DNA from: Watersipora subatra
Taxonomy: Eukaryota > Bryozoa > Gymnolaemata > Cheilostomatida > Watersiporidae
NCBI RefSeq assembly: GCF_963576615.1
Contig: NC_088708.1
Location: forward strand, 57,399,196 to 57,463,195
Length of the DNA stretch: 64,000 bases
Direction: 5' to 3'
Of the stretch, positions 60,101 through 61,200 are shown piece after piece. A program made the position numbers and the translations under genes. Every line of letters starts with the position of its first letter. Position 1 is the stretch's first letter. The notes beneath the pieces were generated by a model. The model did no database searches. It was not told where the DNA came from and was given only the letters and a program-made list of their open reading frames with translations.

Positions 60101-61200
60101 ATTGGACAACGAGAGAATTAATTGTTGATATAAACAATTCATTAATAATACGATTTTGTGGACACTTTTCTACTGGTCAGTTGCTATTATGGGCTCGTAA
60201 AAATCAAGTAATGTCAGTGGTGGTCAAATGGAAGTGGTGTTTAATTGGAGAGTGGCGCTATATTTTTCAACTTTTCTCTCAGGGTGGCGGTCAATTGCAG
60301 GTGGCGTTCAAATAGAGGTGGCGTTTAAATAGAGGTGGCGTTCAAATAGAGGTGGCGTTCAATGAGAGGTTTGATGGTACATGTAAGCGGTAGGATGGCT
60401 TCACTAAAAAGGAGTTTGGGAAATGTAAAATGAGGTGGGTCAAAGTTGAGCAGGTAAAGCTGCCATCCTGCAGTCGCAGCAAAGCTACACATCTGCCTGA
60501 ATGTTTGGAAGCATCCACCAAGGATAGACATGAAGTCGTGAGCGGAGTACAGTAGCATAAAAAATAAGGCTAGTTTGGTTTTGTACACTGACAATGAAAA
60601 AGGTTTCAAATAATTTGAACAATTCAAACTTGTAAACTTTTATAAAATTCAAAAAAATGTTTTTAATCAAGTAGGAAGATAAAGTCCTTTAGACTCATAA
60701 CACTTCATAAAGGCTTCAGACTCATAACACTCATTTTGCGATTGCTATTTGTGTAAGCAAGCGGAGCTTGAGAGCCAATAACTAATAGTTCTCAGGCTCT
60801 TATGCCCTTTCCTATTTTGTAAAACCAATGATATACATGTATATCATTGGTAAAACAAATTTCCTTGACACAATGCTAAATATGACACTAGAATATTCTA
60901 AAAAAGAAGTGTTCAACAAACGTAAATGCGTATGCCTAACAGCAAGTGTATCGAACTCATAGTTCTAAGCATTATATGAGAATTAACTTGTGTCGTGCTT
61001 AATGTAAGCGCAGAGCAAACGAGCAATGTGAGTGTTTAGGTTTTTTCACAGGAAATGCTCTGTTTCATATAGCGATACAGAAAAACTCATACATACACAT
61101 ATGGGCAGATATACAAAATCAATGTTGCTAATCACATGTTTAGAGCAATTTGAATAATTAACAGGATGCAACGTGTGAGCATTACCTCTGGTTTCGCCAT
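3041..61200 (-). CDS. GCN1: GCN1, eIF2-alpha kinase activator (46 coding exons)
   Basis: GCN1 is a large cytosolic HEAT-repeat protein. It sits on stalled or collided ribosomes and, with GCN20/ABCF3, delivers the uncharged-tRNA or stall signal to GCN2, which phosphorylates eIF2-alpha. Seen here: 46 minus-strand exons joined in phase give about 2640 residues from MAKPE to a TGA at 3041-3043. Human GCN1 has 2671. HEAT-like helices fill the protein. A charged helical segment lies near residues 766-836. An EF3-like block, the most conserved part, spans about 1250-1910 (for example [16 protein letters not shown] and [12 protein letters not shown]). The region that binds the GCN2 RWD domain should fall near 2200-2440 ([22 protein letters not shown]). 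There are no in-frame stops or frameshifts, and all 45 introns are GT-AG as placed. Intron 18 contains another gene on the same strand. The N-terminal 170 residues are the least conserved. Identity is very secure; individual borders slightly less so. Confidence 0.97.
3170..3882 (-). other. GCN1 intron 45
   Basis: 713 nt of AT-rich intron; nothing else seen. Confidence 0.7.
3883..4110 (-). CDS. GCN1: GCN1 coding exon 45
   Basis: Residues 2523-2598, [20 protein letters not shown] to QSEATYL. Acceptor ataatttttag, donor TTG|gtaagt, phase 0 at both ends. Confidence 0.92.
4207..4311 (-). CDS. GCN1: GCN1 coding exon 44
   Basis: Residues 2488-2522, [20 protein letters not shown] to LIIAVKS. Acceptor tgatattttag, donor TCT|gtgagt. 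Confidence 0.9.
4465..4613 (-). CDS. GCN1: GCN1 coding exon 43
   Basis: Residues 2438-2487, [20 protein letters not shown] to [17 protein letters not shown] matches WMVRHGRS in human GCN1. Acceptor cgatgtttttag. Donor AAG|gtctgt fits the length; using gtaaga 6 nt further would insert two residues. Confidence 0.9.
4721..6084. mobile_element. DNA transposon with terminal inverted repeats (1.36 kb) in GCN1 intron 42
   Basis: The ends are accgtaaaacct (4721-4732) and its exact complement aggttttacggt (6073-6084). Subterminal blocks with agaaggattgaaaaa occur near both ends in the same orientation, mixed with short motifs like cacctctattt. A coding-like plus-strand stretch near 5283-5400 ([19 protein letters not shown]) and an AT microsatellite lie inside. 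A relative occurs at 59697-60379. The superfamily is not identified. Confidence 0.7.
5684..5800. repeat. AT-rich microsatellite
   Basis: Imperfect (TA)n with tatatataatatatat blocks, inside the 1.36-kb TIR element. Confidence 0.9.
6288..6499 (-). CDS. GCN1: GCN1 coding exon 42
   Basis: Residues 2367-2438, [20 protein letters not shown] to TDVILSQIL. Acceptor ttgacttttag, donor G|gtaaaa. Confidence 0.92.
6661..6755. repeat. Short tandem repeat in GCN1 intron 41
   Basis: Three copies of aagccttcaggattatcct, two followed by atactgatttgt. The rest of intron 41 (6500-7218) shows nothing. Confidence 0.9.
7219..7415 (-). CDS. GCN1: GCN1 coding exon 41
   Basis: Residues 2302-2367, [20 protein letters not shown] to YADDVAV. 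The segment is near-identical to [16 protein letters not shown] of human GCN1. Acceptor atttgtag, donor AG|gtatgc. Confidence 0.94.
7885..9690. mobile_element. TIR DNA transposon (1.8 kb) in GCN1 intron 40
   Basis: Ends are taccctacaggatgaa and its complement ttcatcctgtagggta. If TA is the target duplication, the true ends are CCCTACAGG. TTCGCG motifs cluster inside both ends. Internally a ~165-bp block is duplicated (about 8040-8330). A plus-strand open stretch ending at a gtatgt donor (8435-8440) can splice to an exon at about 8597, ending in SDYEN and stop. Minus-strand open frames at 8897-9417 are rich in Asp/Ser (QDSDSD). I do not recognise the encoded proteins. Confidence 0.65.
8040..8335. 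repeat. Internal tandem duplication of the 1.8-kb element
   Basis: Two diverged ~165-bp copies share gagttccaaaac, tttaaaat and acaaaattattc at matching spacing. Confidence 0.7.
10009..10239 (-). CDS. GCN1: GCN1 coding exon 40
   Basis: Residues 2225-2301, [19 protein letters not shown] to [28 protein letters not shown] lies in the expected GCN2-binding region. Acceptor cttgcttcag. Donor AAG|gtcggt is chosen because it keeps phase and the human length. Confidence 0.93.
10590..13503. mobile_element. Degraded DNA transposon region in GCN1 intron 39
   Basis: Six copies of the 14-mer gtgacgcgcgggac (one with a single change) bracket a broken transposase gene. They are at 10590, 10952 and 10967 (plus orientation), 13151 (inverted), 13323 (plus) and 13490 (inverted). 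CpG-rich motifs are otherwise rare here. Exact termini are not resolved; they probably lie just outside this span. Confidence 0.6.
11255..12750 (-). pseudogene. Broken transposase gene
   Basis: Minus-strand reading in several open pieces (12510-12055, 11764-11255 and between). In order they show: a segment ending [12 protein letters not shown] and [11 protein letters not shown], a CDFCGAD zinc-knuckle-like pair, [22 protein letters not shown], and [15 protein letters not shown] followed by IK. The SDG-SQ and TSHG-G-DG-G blocks resemble a transposase-like protein family common in invertebrate genomes (recalled from general knowledge). TGA and TAG stops and at least one frameshift disrupt it. 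The superfamily is left open. Confidence 0.65.
14162..14278 (-). CDS. GCN1: GCN1 coding exon 39
   Basis: Residues 2186-2224, [20 protein letters not shown] to [15 protein letters not shown] matches PGFCLPKK in human GCN1. Acceptor atgtttacag, donor AAG|gttagt. Confidence 0.93.
14284..14385. repeat. AT microsatellite in GCN1 intron 38
   Basis: Imperfect tatataatata repeat directly upstream (minus sense) of the exon 39 acceptor. Confidence 0.9.
14498..14671 (-). CDS. GCN1: GCN1 coding exon 38
   Basis: Residues 2128-2185, [20 protein letters not shown] to [10 protein letters not shown]. Acceptor gattacttcttag, donor ACA|gtgagt. Confidence 0.92.
15030..15176 (-). CDS. GCN1: GCN1 coding exon 37
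   Basis: Residues 2079-2127, [20 protein letters not shown] to SLRLFSNK. Acceptor ctatttttcag, donor AAG|gtaagt. Confidence 0.92.
15177..16158 (-). other. GCN1 intron 36
   Basis: 982 nt of AT-rich intron; no repeat or gene recognised. Confidence 0.6.
16159..16344 (-). CDS. GCN1: GCN1 coding exon 36
   Basis: Residues 2017-2078, [20 protein letters not shown] to [26 protein letters not shown] matches human GCN1. Acceptor ttactctgtag, donor CAG|gtgggt. Confidence 0.95.
16508..17037 (+). mobile_element. Helitron 5' fragment
   Basis: Begins A|TCTACTATATAAACGG, the same 5' terminus as the two longer copies downstream, and stops where the next 5' terminus begins at 17038. It carries the gtaccgtacttttcggactattagccgct block shared with the next copy. 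Confidence 0.7.
17038..18861 (+). mobile_element. Non-autonomous Helitron, copy 1
   Basis: The 5' end is TCTACTATATAAACGGC and the 3' end is CTAG. About 8 nt before the CTAG is a hairpin with stem CCCGT/ACGGG (18824-18849), nested in an outer CTGC/GCAG. These are Helitron hallmarks: 5' TC, 3' hairpin plus CTRR, no terminal inverted repeats. No Rep/helicase gene is present. A 640-bp purine array lies inside. Confidence 0.8.
18119..18760. repeat. Purine (GA)n array, about 640 bp
   Basis: Almost pure G/A on the plus strand (gagagaggg variants), inside Helitron copy 1. Open frames of Arg/Glu/Gly or Ser/Pro/Leu there are artefacts of the repeat. Confidence 0.95.
18862..20249 (+). mobile_element. 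Non-autonomous Helitron, copy 2
   Basis: Starts TCTACTATATAAACGG immediately after the CTAG of copy 1 and ends CTAG|T at 20249. The 3' hairpin is kept, with one stem base changed to a G-T wobble (CCCGT/GCGGG). It is about 97% like copy 1 over the shared 1 kb, apart from a shorter GA array and small indels. Confidence 0.8.
19824..20148. repeat. Purine (GA)n array, about 325 bp
   Basis: The matching array in Helitron copy 2, half as long as that in copy 1. Open frames there are artefacts. Confidence 0.95.
20314..20640 (-). CDS. GCN1: GCN1 coding exon 35
   Basis: Residues 1908-2016, [20 protein letters not shown] to [27 protein letters not shown] matches human GCN1. Acceptor tgttgctag, donor TTG|gtgagt. 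The Helitron-filled intron 35 follows. Confidence 0.95.
21010..21225 (-). CDS. GCN1: GCN1 coding exon 34
   Basis: Residues 1836-1907, [20 protein letters not shown] to [28 protein letters not shown] is close to human GCN1. Acceptor attcttctag, donor GAG|gtgagt. Confidence 0.95.
21404..21452. repeat. Three copies of a ~16-bp repeat next to the exon 33 donor
   Basis: ctagagatatataaac-like units, 20-70 bp inside GCN1 intron 33. Confidence 0.8.
21474..21629 (-). CDS. GCN1: GCN1 coding exon 33
   Basis: Residues 1784-1835, [20 protein letters not shown] to GTEISQQ. Acceptor tctctaccag, donor CAG|gtatat. Confidence 0.95.
22036..22140 (-). CDS. GCN1: GCN1 coding exon 32
   Basis: Residues 1749-1783, [20 protein letters not shown] to ELVLPE. 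Acceptor tttgaacag, donor GAG|gtactt, phase 0 at both ends. Confidence 0.94.
22404..22617 (-). CDS. GCN1: GCN1 coding exon 31
   Basis: Residues 1677-1748, [20 protein letters not shown] to [21 protein letters not shown] matches [14 protein letters not shown] in human GCN1. Acceptor atgcacgtag, donor AAG|gttggc. Confidence 0.94.
22618..23174 (-). other. GCN1 intron 30
   Basis: 557 nt, AT-rich, nothing recognised. Confidence 0.6.
23175..23365 (-). CDS. GCN1: GCN1 coding exon 30
   Basis: Residues 1614-1677, [20 protein letters not shown] to TSDGNTVN. Acceptor catctaccag, donor AG|gtcatt, which splits the Arg codon of RSGAAQGL. Confidence 0.94.
23366..24420 (-). other. GCN1 intron 29
   Basis: 1055 nt, AT-rich, nothing recognised. 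Confidence 0.6.
24421..24641 (-). CDS. GCN1: GCN1 coding exon 29
   Basis: Residues 1540-1613, [20 protein letters not shown] to [26 protein letters not shown] is almost identical to human GCN1. Acceptor tgttgacag, donor AAG|gttggt. Confidence 0.95.
25121..25216. repeat. 16-bp minisatellite, six perfect copies
   Basis: Unit atccatagatacactt, in GCN1 intron 28. The near-perfect copies suggest recent expansion. Confidence 0.95.
25870..26049 (-). CDS. GCN1: GCN1 coding exon 28
   Basis: Residues 1480-1540, [20 protein letters not shown] to KNPEIQ. Acceptor ggttcacag, donor T|gtgagt. Confidence 0.94.
26184..26211. repeat. Perfect 28-bp palindrome
   Basis: Half-site acttgtagtctaca followed by its exact complement, in GCN1 intron 27. 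Confidence 0.95.
26611..26843. repeat. 29-bp minisatellite, eight copies
   Basis: Unit begins ataatcagaatacttgtata and ends gtacatgtt, with small variants (cttcta, acatatt), in GCN1 intron 27. Confidence 0.95.
27947..27987. repeat. Perfect 17-bp stem hairpin near the exon 27 donor
   Basis: ttccactcatcgactcc, a 7-nt loop, then the exact complement. In the transcript it forms about 50 nt downstream of the exon 27 5' splice site. Confidence 0.93.
28040..28276 (-). CDS. GCN1: GCN1 coding exon 27
   Basis: Residues 1401-1480, [20 protein letters not shown] to [24 protein letters not shown] is near-identical to human GCN1. Acceptor tgcatttacag, donor G|gtacgt. Confidence 0.95.
28720..29205. repeat. 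Diverged interspersed repeat, copy in intron 26
   Basis: Shares scattered blocks with 53340-53850, including cttcactttcttcct/ctttcactatcttcc, catatgtcaaacaattcgtatg/catacgtcaaaagatttgtatg and gtaagttgaggtt. Old copies of one unknown family. Confidence 0.5.
29613..29859 (-). CDS. GCN1: GCN1 coding exon 26
   Basis: Residues 1319-1401, [20 protein letters not shown] to [24 protein letters not shown] is nearly identical to human GCN1. Acceptor gttttacacag, donor G|gtaaaa. Confidence 0.95.
29935..31107 (+). mobile_element. SINE-like composite element in GCN1 intron 25
   Basis: Begins ggtgaatgcccggcgttgcc and ends with cagacaaacagacgaaat then a tatatatatagat tail. Near its 3' part (30943-31013) is a tRNA-like stretch with a box-B-like gagttcaaatcc and a box-A-like tgtggttagacc. 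Assignment to a SINE or other retroelement is inference. Confidence 0.5.
31437..32196. mobile_element. Tc1/mariner-type (pogo-like) MITE, 760 bp
   Basis: Perfect 21-bp terminal inverted repeats beginning cagtcaaacatggataactc, each flanked by TA, the target of Tc1/mariner elements. Further partly repeated ataactcgaac motifs lie inside both ends. No transposase frame; short open frames inside are not convincing. Confidence 0.85.
32334..32357. repeat. Perfect 24-bp palindrome
   Basis: cagtttagtgta followed by its exact complement, next to further cagttta/gtatac copies from 32289. Confidence 0.95.
32988..33182 (-). CDS. GCN1: GCN1 coding exon 25
   Basis: Residues 1254-1318, [20 protein letters not shown] to [27 protein letters not shown] is nearly identical to human GCN1. 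Acceptor gtatttcag, donor CAG|gtaagg. Confidence 0.95.
33623..33859 (-). CDS. GCN1: GCN1 coding exon 24
   Basis: Residues 1175-1253, [20 protein letters not shown] to LIEHHGK. Start of the strongly conserved EF3-like HEAT block. Acceptor ttcttgcag, donor AAG|gtaagg. Confidence 0.94.
34458..34647 (-). CDS. GCN1: GCN1 coding exon 23
   Basis: Residues 1111-1174, [20 protein letters not shown] to YEEKLY. EKLY precedes RAPPVLD exactly as in human GCN1. Acceptor atccttttcag, donor TAT|gtatgt. Confidence 0.92.
34800..35040. repeat. Compound microsatellite in GCN1 intron 22
   Basis: (taccctata)n passing into tatacac/tatactg repeats. Spurious Tyr/Thr/Ile-rich open frames come from it. Confidence 0.93.
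35651..35790 (-). CDS. GCN1: GCN1 coding exon 22
   Basis: Residues 1065-1111, [20 protein letters not shown] to EPVRKLAV. It has a short in-frame repeat (ADLAADLAA) absent from human GCN1. Acceptor atggttcag, donor CA|gtaagg. Confidence 0.9.
36116..36291. repeat. 72-bp repeat spanning the exon 21 donor, nearly three copies
   Basis: Each unit holds gctttacag|gtatattcc (minus sense): the last 15 bases of exon 21 plus its 5' splice site. Donors occur at 36277 (authentic), 36205 and 36133. Confidence 0.92.
36277..36501 (-). CDS. GCN1: GCN1 coding exon 21
   Basis: Residues 990-1064, [20 protein letters not shown] to [22 protein letters not shown] matches GDDGCAFAEQEEVDVL in human GCN1. Acceptor gctgctgtag, donor CAG|gtatat. 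The last 15 exon bases and this donor are repeated twice more downstream with a 72-bp period. Confidence 0.93.
36502..37165 (-). other. GCN1 intron 20
   Basis: 664 nt, AT-rich, nothing recognised. Confidence 0.6.
37166..37431 (-). CDS. GCN1: GCN1 coding exon 20
   Basis: Residues 901-989, [20 protein letters not shown] to [17 protein letters not shown] matches LGTLVSHVTLR in human GCN1. Acceptor catttgcag, donor ACG|gtaagg. Confidence 0.92.
37432..38104 (-). other. GCN1 intron 19
   Basis: 673 nt, AT-rich, nothing recognised. Confidence 0.6.
38105..38297 (-). CDS. GCN1: GCN1 coding exon 19
   Basis: Residues 837-901, [19 protein letters not shown] to [10 protein letters not shown]. Acceptor gttgttgtag, donor G|gtaaat. 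Confidence 0.88.
39189..41114 (-). CDS. Nested pentraxin-like gene, terminal exon
   Basis: One 1926-nt exon encoding the second half of the pentraxin domain, stalk, membrane span and tail, ending CNEVEL and TGA. Acceptor gttttatgcag|GCTGATGAT. An AATAAA on the minus strand lies near 38850, about 340 bp past the stop. Confidence 0.88.
   Translation of the reverse strand, partial: ADDNTWHHACVNWNTSGVGNIFLDGENLRSSHKMAVRLQLDAGTLFIGQLRSHRSPSSSQQSFLGQITELQFWKTDKIAASEVMCFLNSSMSQYIVFSWKVSEQLDATIINPEPASIVYIERKNVTVEQCATKSEAFEYQSGDSMVYYVNNIVLNETVSTMTNTTTIYPILNSTSETSDVTPQKSCSTISLDVPTISASSDVLKNFRHSTSKRLLRTTVHSLNDRTNPFQSSLPEATVTHSVSSFLPTTESHNLIENPVLSRTLPEEITKPNFLQAYLKHLSTSANYTVTTTSVFYLTDNKSDFIPEIVHEANVTAKSAPQVQISQGLQWVTTPSANITSSMIVQETSENDMSTTAFTSYSTSSHQTEVLPKFPINITLEKFNTPNDVLCILQTSTNWVPHPPITKTSNLPTIKSYLFNKSSDVPKSTPGSCMCSCDTITSKLQLNILVPSDLQSRHKRMLNFSVTFAPSDYSLYKPDVPLVDFNFTTAQPVNSTVQVVKRFIPKLDNDTDVIVITPVIPPINHTPKDAPGAQFIGVIATSFFILLILSIILSDIPYFIKWNHTLSKNWRHCLRCKRCRKATDSQKARRRYRRAPCKISMIPEFNSTCSSMLDCSDLSASIADSSRGETASLYSTCNEVEL
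39189..42548 (-). CDS. Pentraxin/LamG-domain single-pass membrane protein nested in GCN1 intron 18
   Basis: Two exons (42273-42548 and 39189-41114) joined in phase 0 give about 733 residues. The N-terminal ~150 residues form a pentraxin-like jelly-roll domain: FTICLWFRS carries Cys39, and WHHACVNW carries Cys102 in the pentraxin H-x-C-x-x-W context. These two cysteines should form the family disulfide. FLDGEN and [13 protein letters not shown] are later strands. A long Ser/Thr/Asn-rich stalk with many N-glycosylation sequons follows. A membrane helix (about 626-650, [19 protein letters not shown]) and an ~82-residue tail with CLRCKRCRK and Arg-rich sequence end the protein. No signal peptide is visible from the first Met, so an upstream 5' exon is probably missing. 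A TAG stop precedes this Met in frame, next to a possible acceptor near 42590. The exact biological role is unknown. Confidence 0.82.
42273..42548 (-). CDS. Nested pentraxin-like gene, upstream exon
   Basis: Encodes 92 residues, [16 protein letters not shown] to FIIATKT, the first half of the pentraxin-like domain. Donor ACA|gtaagt. Either this Met is the start, or an acceptor at about 42589-42594 (gtattgcagtag) joins an unseen signal-peptide exon. Confidence 0.75.
42796..42915 (-). CDS. GCN1: GCN1 coding exon 18
   Basis: Residues 797-836, [20 protein letters not shown] to SKVSK. A Lys/Glu/Gln-rich helix, matching the LTSKQKEMLQAQL region of human GCN1. Acceptor ctgctgtag, donor AAG|gtgggg. 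The next GCN1 exon lies 4.5 kb away, beyond the nested gene. Confidence 0.9.
43020..43110 (-). CDS. GCN1: GCN1 coding exon 17
   Basis: Residues 766-796, [20 protein letters not shown] to ELELRK. The NMKRENKxYS motif is diagnostic for GCN1. Acceptor acaacttgcag, donor AAG|gtaaca. It opens a charged, probably helical segment. Confidence 0.93.
43111..43912 (-). other. GCN1 intron 16
   Basis: 802 nt, AT-rich, nothing recognised. Confidence 0.6.
43913..44073 (-). CDS. GCN1: GCN1 coding exon 16
   Basis: Residues 713-766, [20 protein letters not shown] to [18 protein letters not shown] matches GELYDKS in human GCN1. Acceptor gtatgacag, donor AA|gtaagt. Confidence 0.92.
44074..45658 (-). other. GCN1 intron 15
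   Basis: 1585 nt, AT-rich; no mobile element or gene recognised. Confidence 0.6.
45659..45801 (-). CDS. GCN1: GCN1 coding exon 15
   Basis: Residues 665-712, [20 protein letters not shown] to DVTSATLK. The acceptor catactgtag lies in the last unit of a 21-bp tandem repeat. Using this AG gives the same spacing as human GCN1; upstream AGs would add blocks of 7 residues. Donor AAG|gtaagg. Confidence 0.85.
45795..45880. repeat. 21-bp tandem repeat at the exon 15 acceptor, four copies
   Basis: Units of acacctctacagtatgatag type alternate with a ctaaag variant. In minus sense each carries an AG acceptor (ctgtag or ctttag) and encodes YHTVEVY-like heptads in the GCN1 frame. Confidence 0.93.
45881..47129 (-). 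other. Remainder of GCN1 intron 14
   Basis: AT-rich; nothing recognised. Confidence 0.6.
47130..47286 (-). CDS. GCN1: GCN1 coding exon 14
   Basis: Residues 613-665, [20 protein letters not shown] to ILPSHHQAI. Acceptor tttggctgtag, donor G|gtactc. SHHQAI aligns with SHHPSL in human GCN1. Confidence 0.9.
47596..47936 (-). CDS. GCN1: GCN1 coding exon 13
   Basis: Residues 499-612, [19 protein letters not shown] to LLDEQNWTE; this is the largest exon. [19 protein letters not shown] matches HVRRQAQQTVRKLLSSLGG of human GCN1. Acceptor attgttgcag. The donor is placed at GAG|gtggct for phase 0; the frame stays open for about 50 nt beyond it, so this border is less certain. Confidence 0.87.
47937..49454 (-). 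other. GCN1 intron 12
   Basis: 1518 nt, AT-rich; no gene or clear repeat. Confidence 0.6.
49455..49604 (-). CDS. GCN1: GCN1 coding exon 12
   Basis: Residues 449-499, [19 protein letters not shown] to [11 protein letters not shown]. Acceptor tgtattttcag, donor G|gtcagt. Confidence 0.9.
49605..50405 (-). other. GCN1 intron 11
   Basis: 801 nt; nothing recognised. Confidence 0.6.
50406..50484 (-). CDS. GCN1: GCN1 coding exon 11
   Basis: Residues 423-449, [20 protein letters not shown] to CFNS. Acceptor ctttacag, donor G|gtaagt. Confidence 0.88.
50780..51030 (-). CDS. GCN1: GCN1 coding exon 10
   Basis: Residues 339-422, [19 protein letters not shown] to PKVLVDRMR. This matches the SEGKLTVVAQKM block of human GCN1. 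Acceptor tatatctag, donor AGG|gtgaga. Confidence 0.93.
51563..51850. repeat. 32-bp minisatellite, nine copies
   Basis: Unit catgatggtataatcagggg then cggtatagccaa, with gtgg/gacg variants, in GCN1 intron 9. Confidence 0.95.
52537..52665 (-). CDS. GCN1: GCN1 coding exon 9
   Basis: Residues 296-339, [20 protein letters not shown] to [10 protein letters not shown]. Acceptor acatattttag, donor G|gtctgt. Confidence 0.9.
52768..52960. repeat. Higher-order minisatellite, about 58-bp unit
   Basis: Alternating blocks actcagacatagactcag plus taccatttac or ctgcccttctcta, about three units, in GCN1 intron 8. Confidence 0.93.
53340..53850. repeat. Diverged interspersed repeat, copy in intron 8
   Basis: Partner of the copy at 28720-29205 (same order of shared blocks). 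No coding frame. Confidence 0.45.
54183..54257 (-). CDS. GCN1: GCN1 coding exon 8
   Basis: Residues 271-296, [20 protein letters not shown] then KLLS, like LASVTLDLSQYAM in human GCN1. Acceptor gctattatttag. Two overlapping donors are possible (gtaggt and gtaccc); the first keeps the phase. Confidence 0.85.
54736..54844 (-). CDS. GCN1: GCN1 coding exon 7
   Basis: Residues 235-271, [20 protein letters not shown] to RNPEHALF. Acceptor tctgttacag, donor G|gtatgt. Confidence 0.9.
54985..55205. repeat. AT-rich tract plus duplicated exon 6 end
   Basis: (TA)n-rich stretches flank 55115-55205, a copy of 55306-55396 that covers the end of exon 6 and its intron start. In the copy the donor gt has become at. 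Confidence 0.85.
55361..55429 (-). CDS. GCN1: GCN1 coding exon 6
   Basis: Residues 212-234, [20 protein letters not shown] then SYM. Acceptor tttgatgtag, donor ATG|gtctgt. This donor keeps phase 0 and matches the human length exactly. The 3' part of this exon is duplicated about 197 bp away inside the next intron. Confidence 0.8.
55523..55654 (-). CDS. GCN1: GCN1 coding exon 5
   Basis: Residues 168-211, [18 protein letters not shown] to AQDVANNS. Acceptor gaatttcag, donor TCT|gtatgt, phase 0 at both ends. Confidence 0.87.
55655..56734 (-). other. GCN1 intron 4
   Basis: 1080 nt, AT-rich; nothing recognised. Confidence 0.6.
56735..56921 (-). CDS. GCN1: GCN1 coding exon 4
   Basis: Residues about 105-167, [18 protein letters not shown] to [11 protein letters not shown]. 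The acceptor tatcattgaag is weak in pyrimidines; the donor is AAG|gtagtt. [10 protein letters not shown] matches the KKLTKLWKENP position of the human protein. Confidence 0.85.
56922..57424 (-). other. GCN1 intron 3
   Basis: 503 nt; nothing recognised. Confidence 0.6.
57425..57614 (-). CDS. GCN1: GCN1 coding exon 3
   Basis: Residues about 42-105, [19 protein letters not shown] to KHPMP. Reading through would hit TAG, so the donor is placed at TA|gtaggt. This makes a split Tyr codon with the single C that opens exon 4. Confidence 0.82.
57615..58008 (-). other. GCN1 intron 2
   Basis: 394 nt; nothing recognised. Confidence 0.6.
58009..58117 (-). CDS. GCN1: GCN1 coding exon 2
   Basis: Residues 6-42, [17 protein letters not shown] to LDTDS. 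Acceptor ttgcacgcag, donor G|gtcagt, ending one base into a codon. It corresponds to the SETLKRF N-terminus of human GCN1. Confidence 0.85.
58724..58775. repeat. Long hairpin in GCN1 intron 1
   Basis: Core stem gatagatgtgaa with a 4-nt loop, extending outward to agcag/ctgct with two mismatches, about 22 bp in total. Confidence 0.85.
59697..60379. mobile_element. Short TIR element related to the intron 42 transposon
   Basis: Ends resemble each other inverted (cctctaattgaac / gttcaatgagagg). Inside are five or more gaggtggcgttcaaata blocks in tandem near the right end, and a diverged internal duplication (gcctaagacagt/gcctgagaccgt, atagcgttgcttt/atggcgttgcttt). Non-coding. Confidence 0.6.
60824..60851. 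repeat. Perfect 28-bp palindrome in GCN1 intron 1
   Basis: Half-site accaatgatataca followed by its exact complement, about 350 bp from the GCN1 start codon. Confidence 0.95.
61186..61200 (-). CDS. GCN1: GCN1 coding exon 1 (start codon)
   Basis: Encodes only MAKPE, then the donor gtaatg. The ATG sits in gaagtcATGG (G at -3, G at +4). The junction to exon 2 is phase 0, giving [16 protein letters not shown] 5' untranslated region must continue beyond 61200; no TATA box is obvious. Confidence 0.8.
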
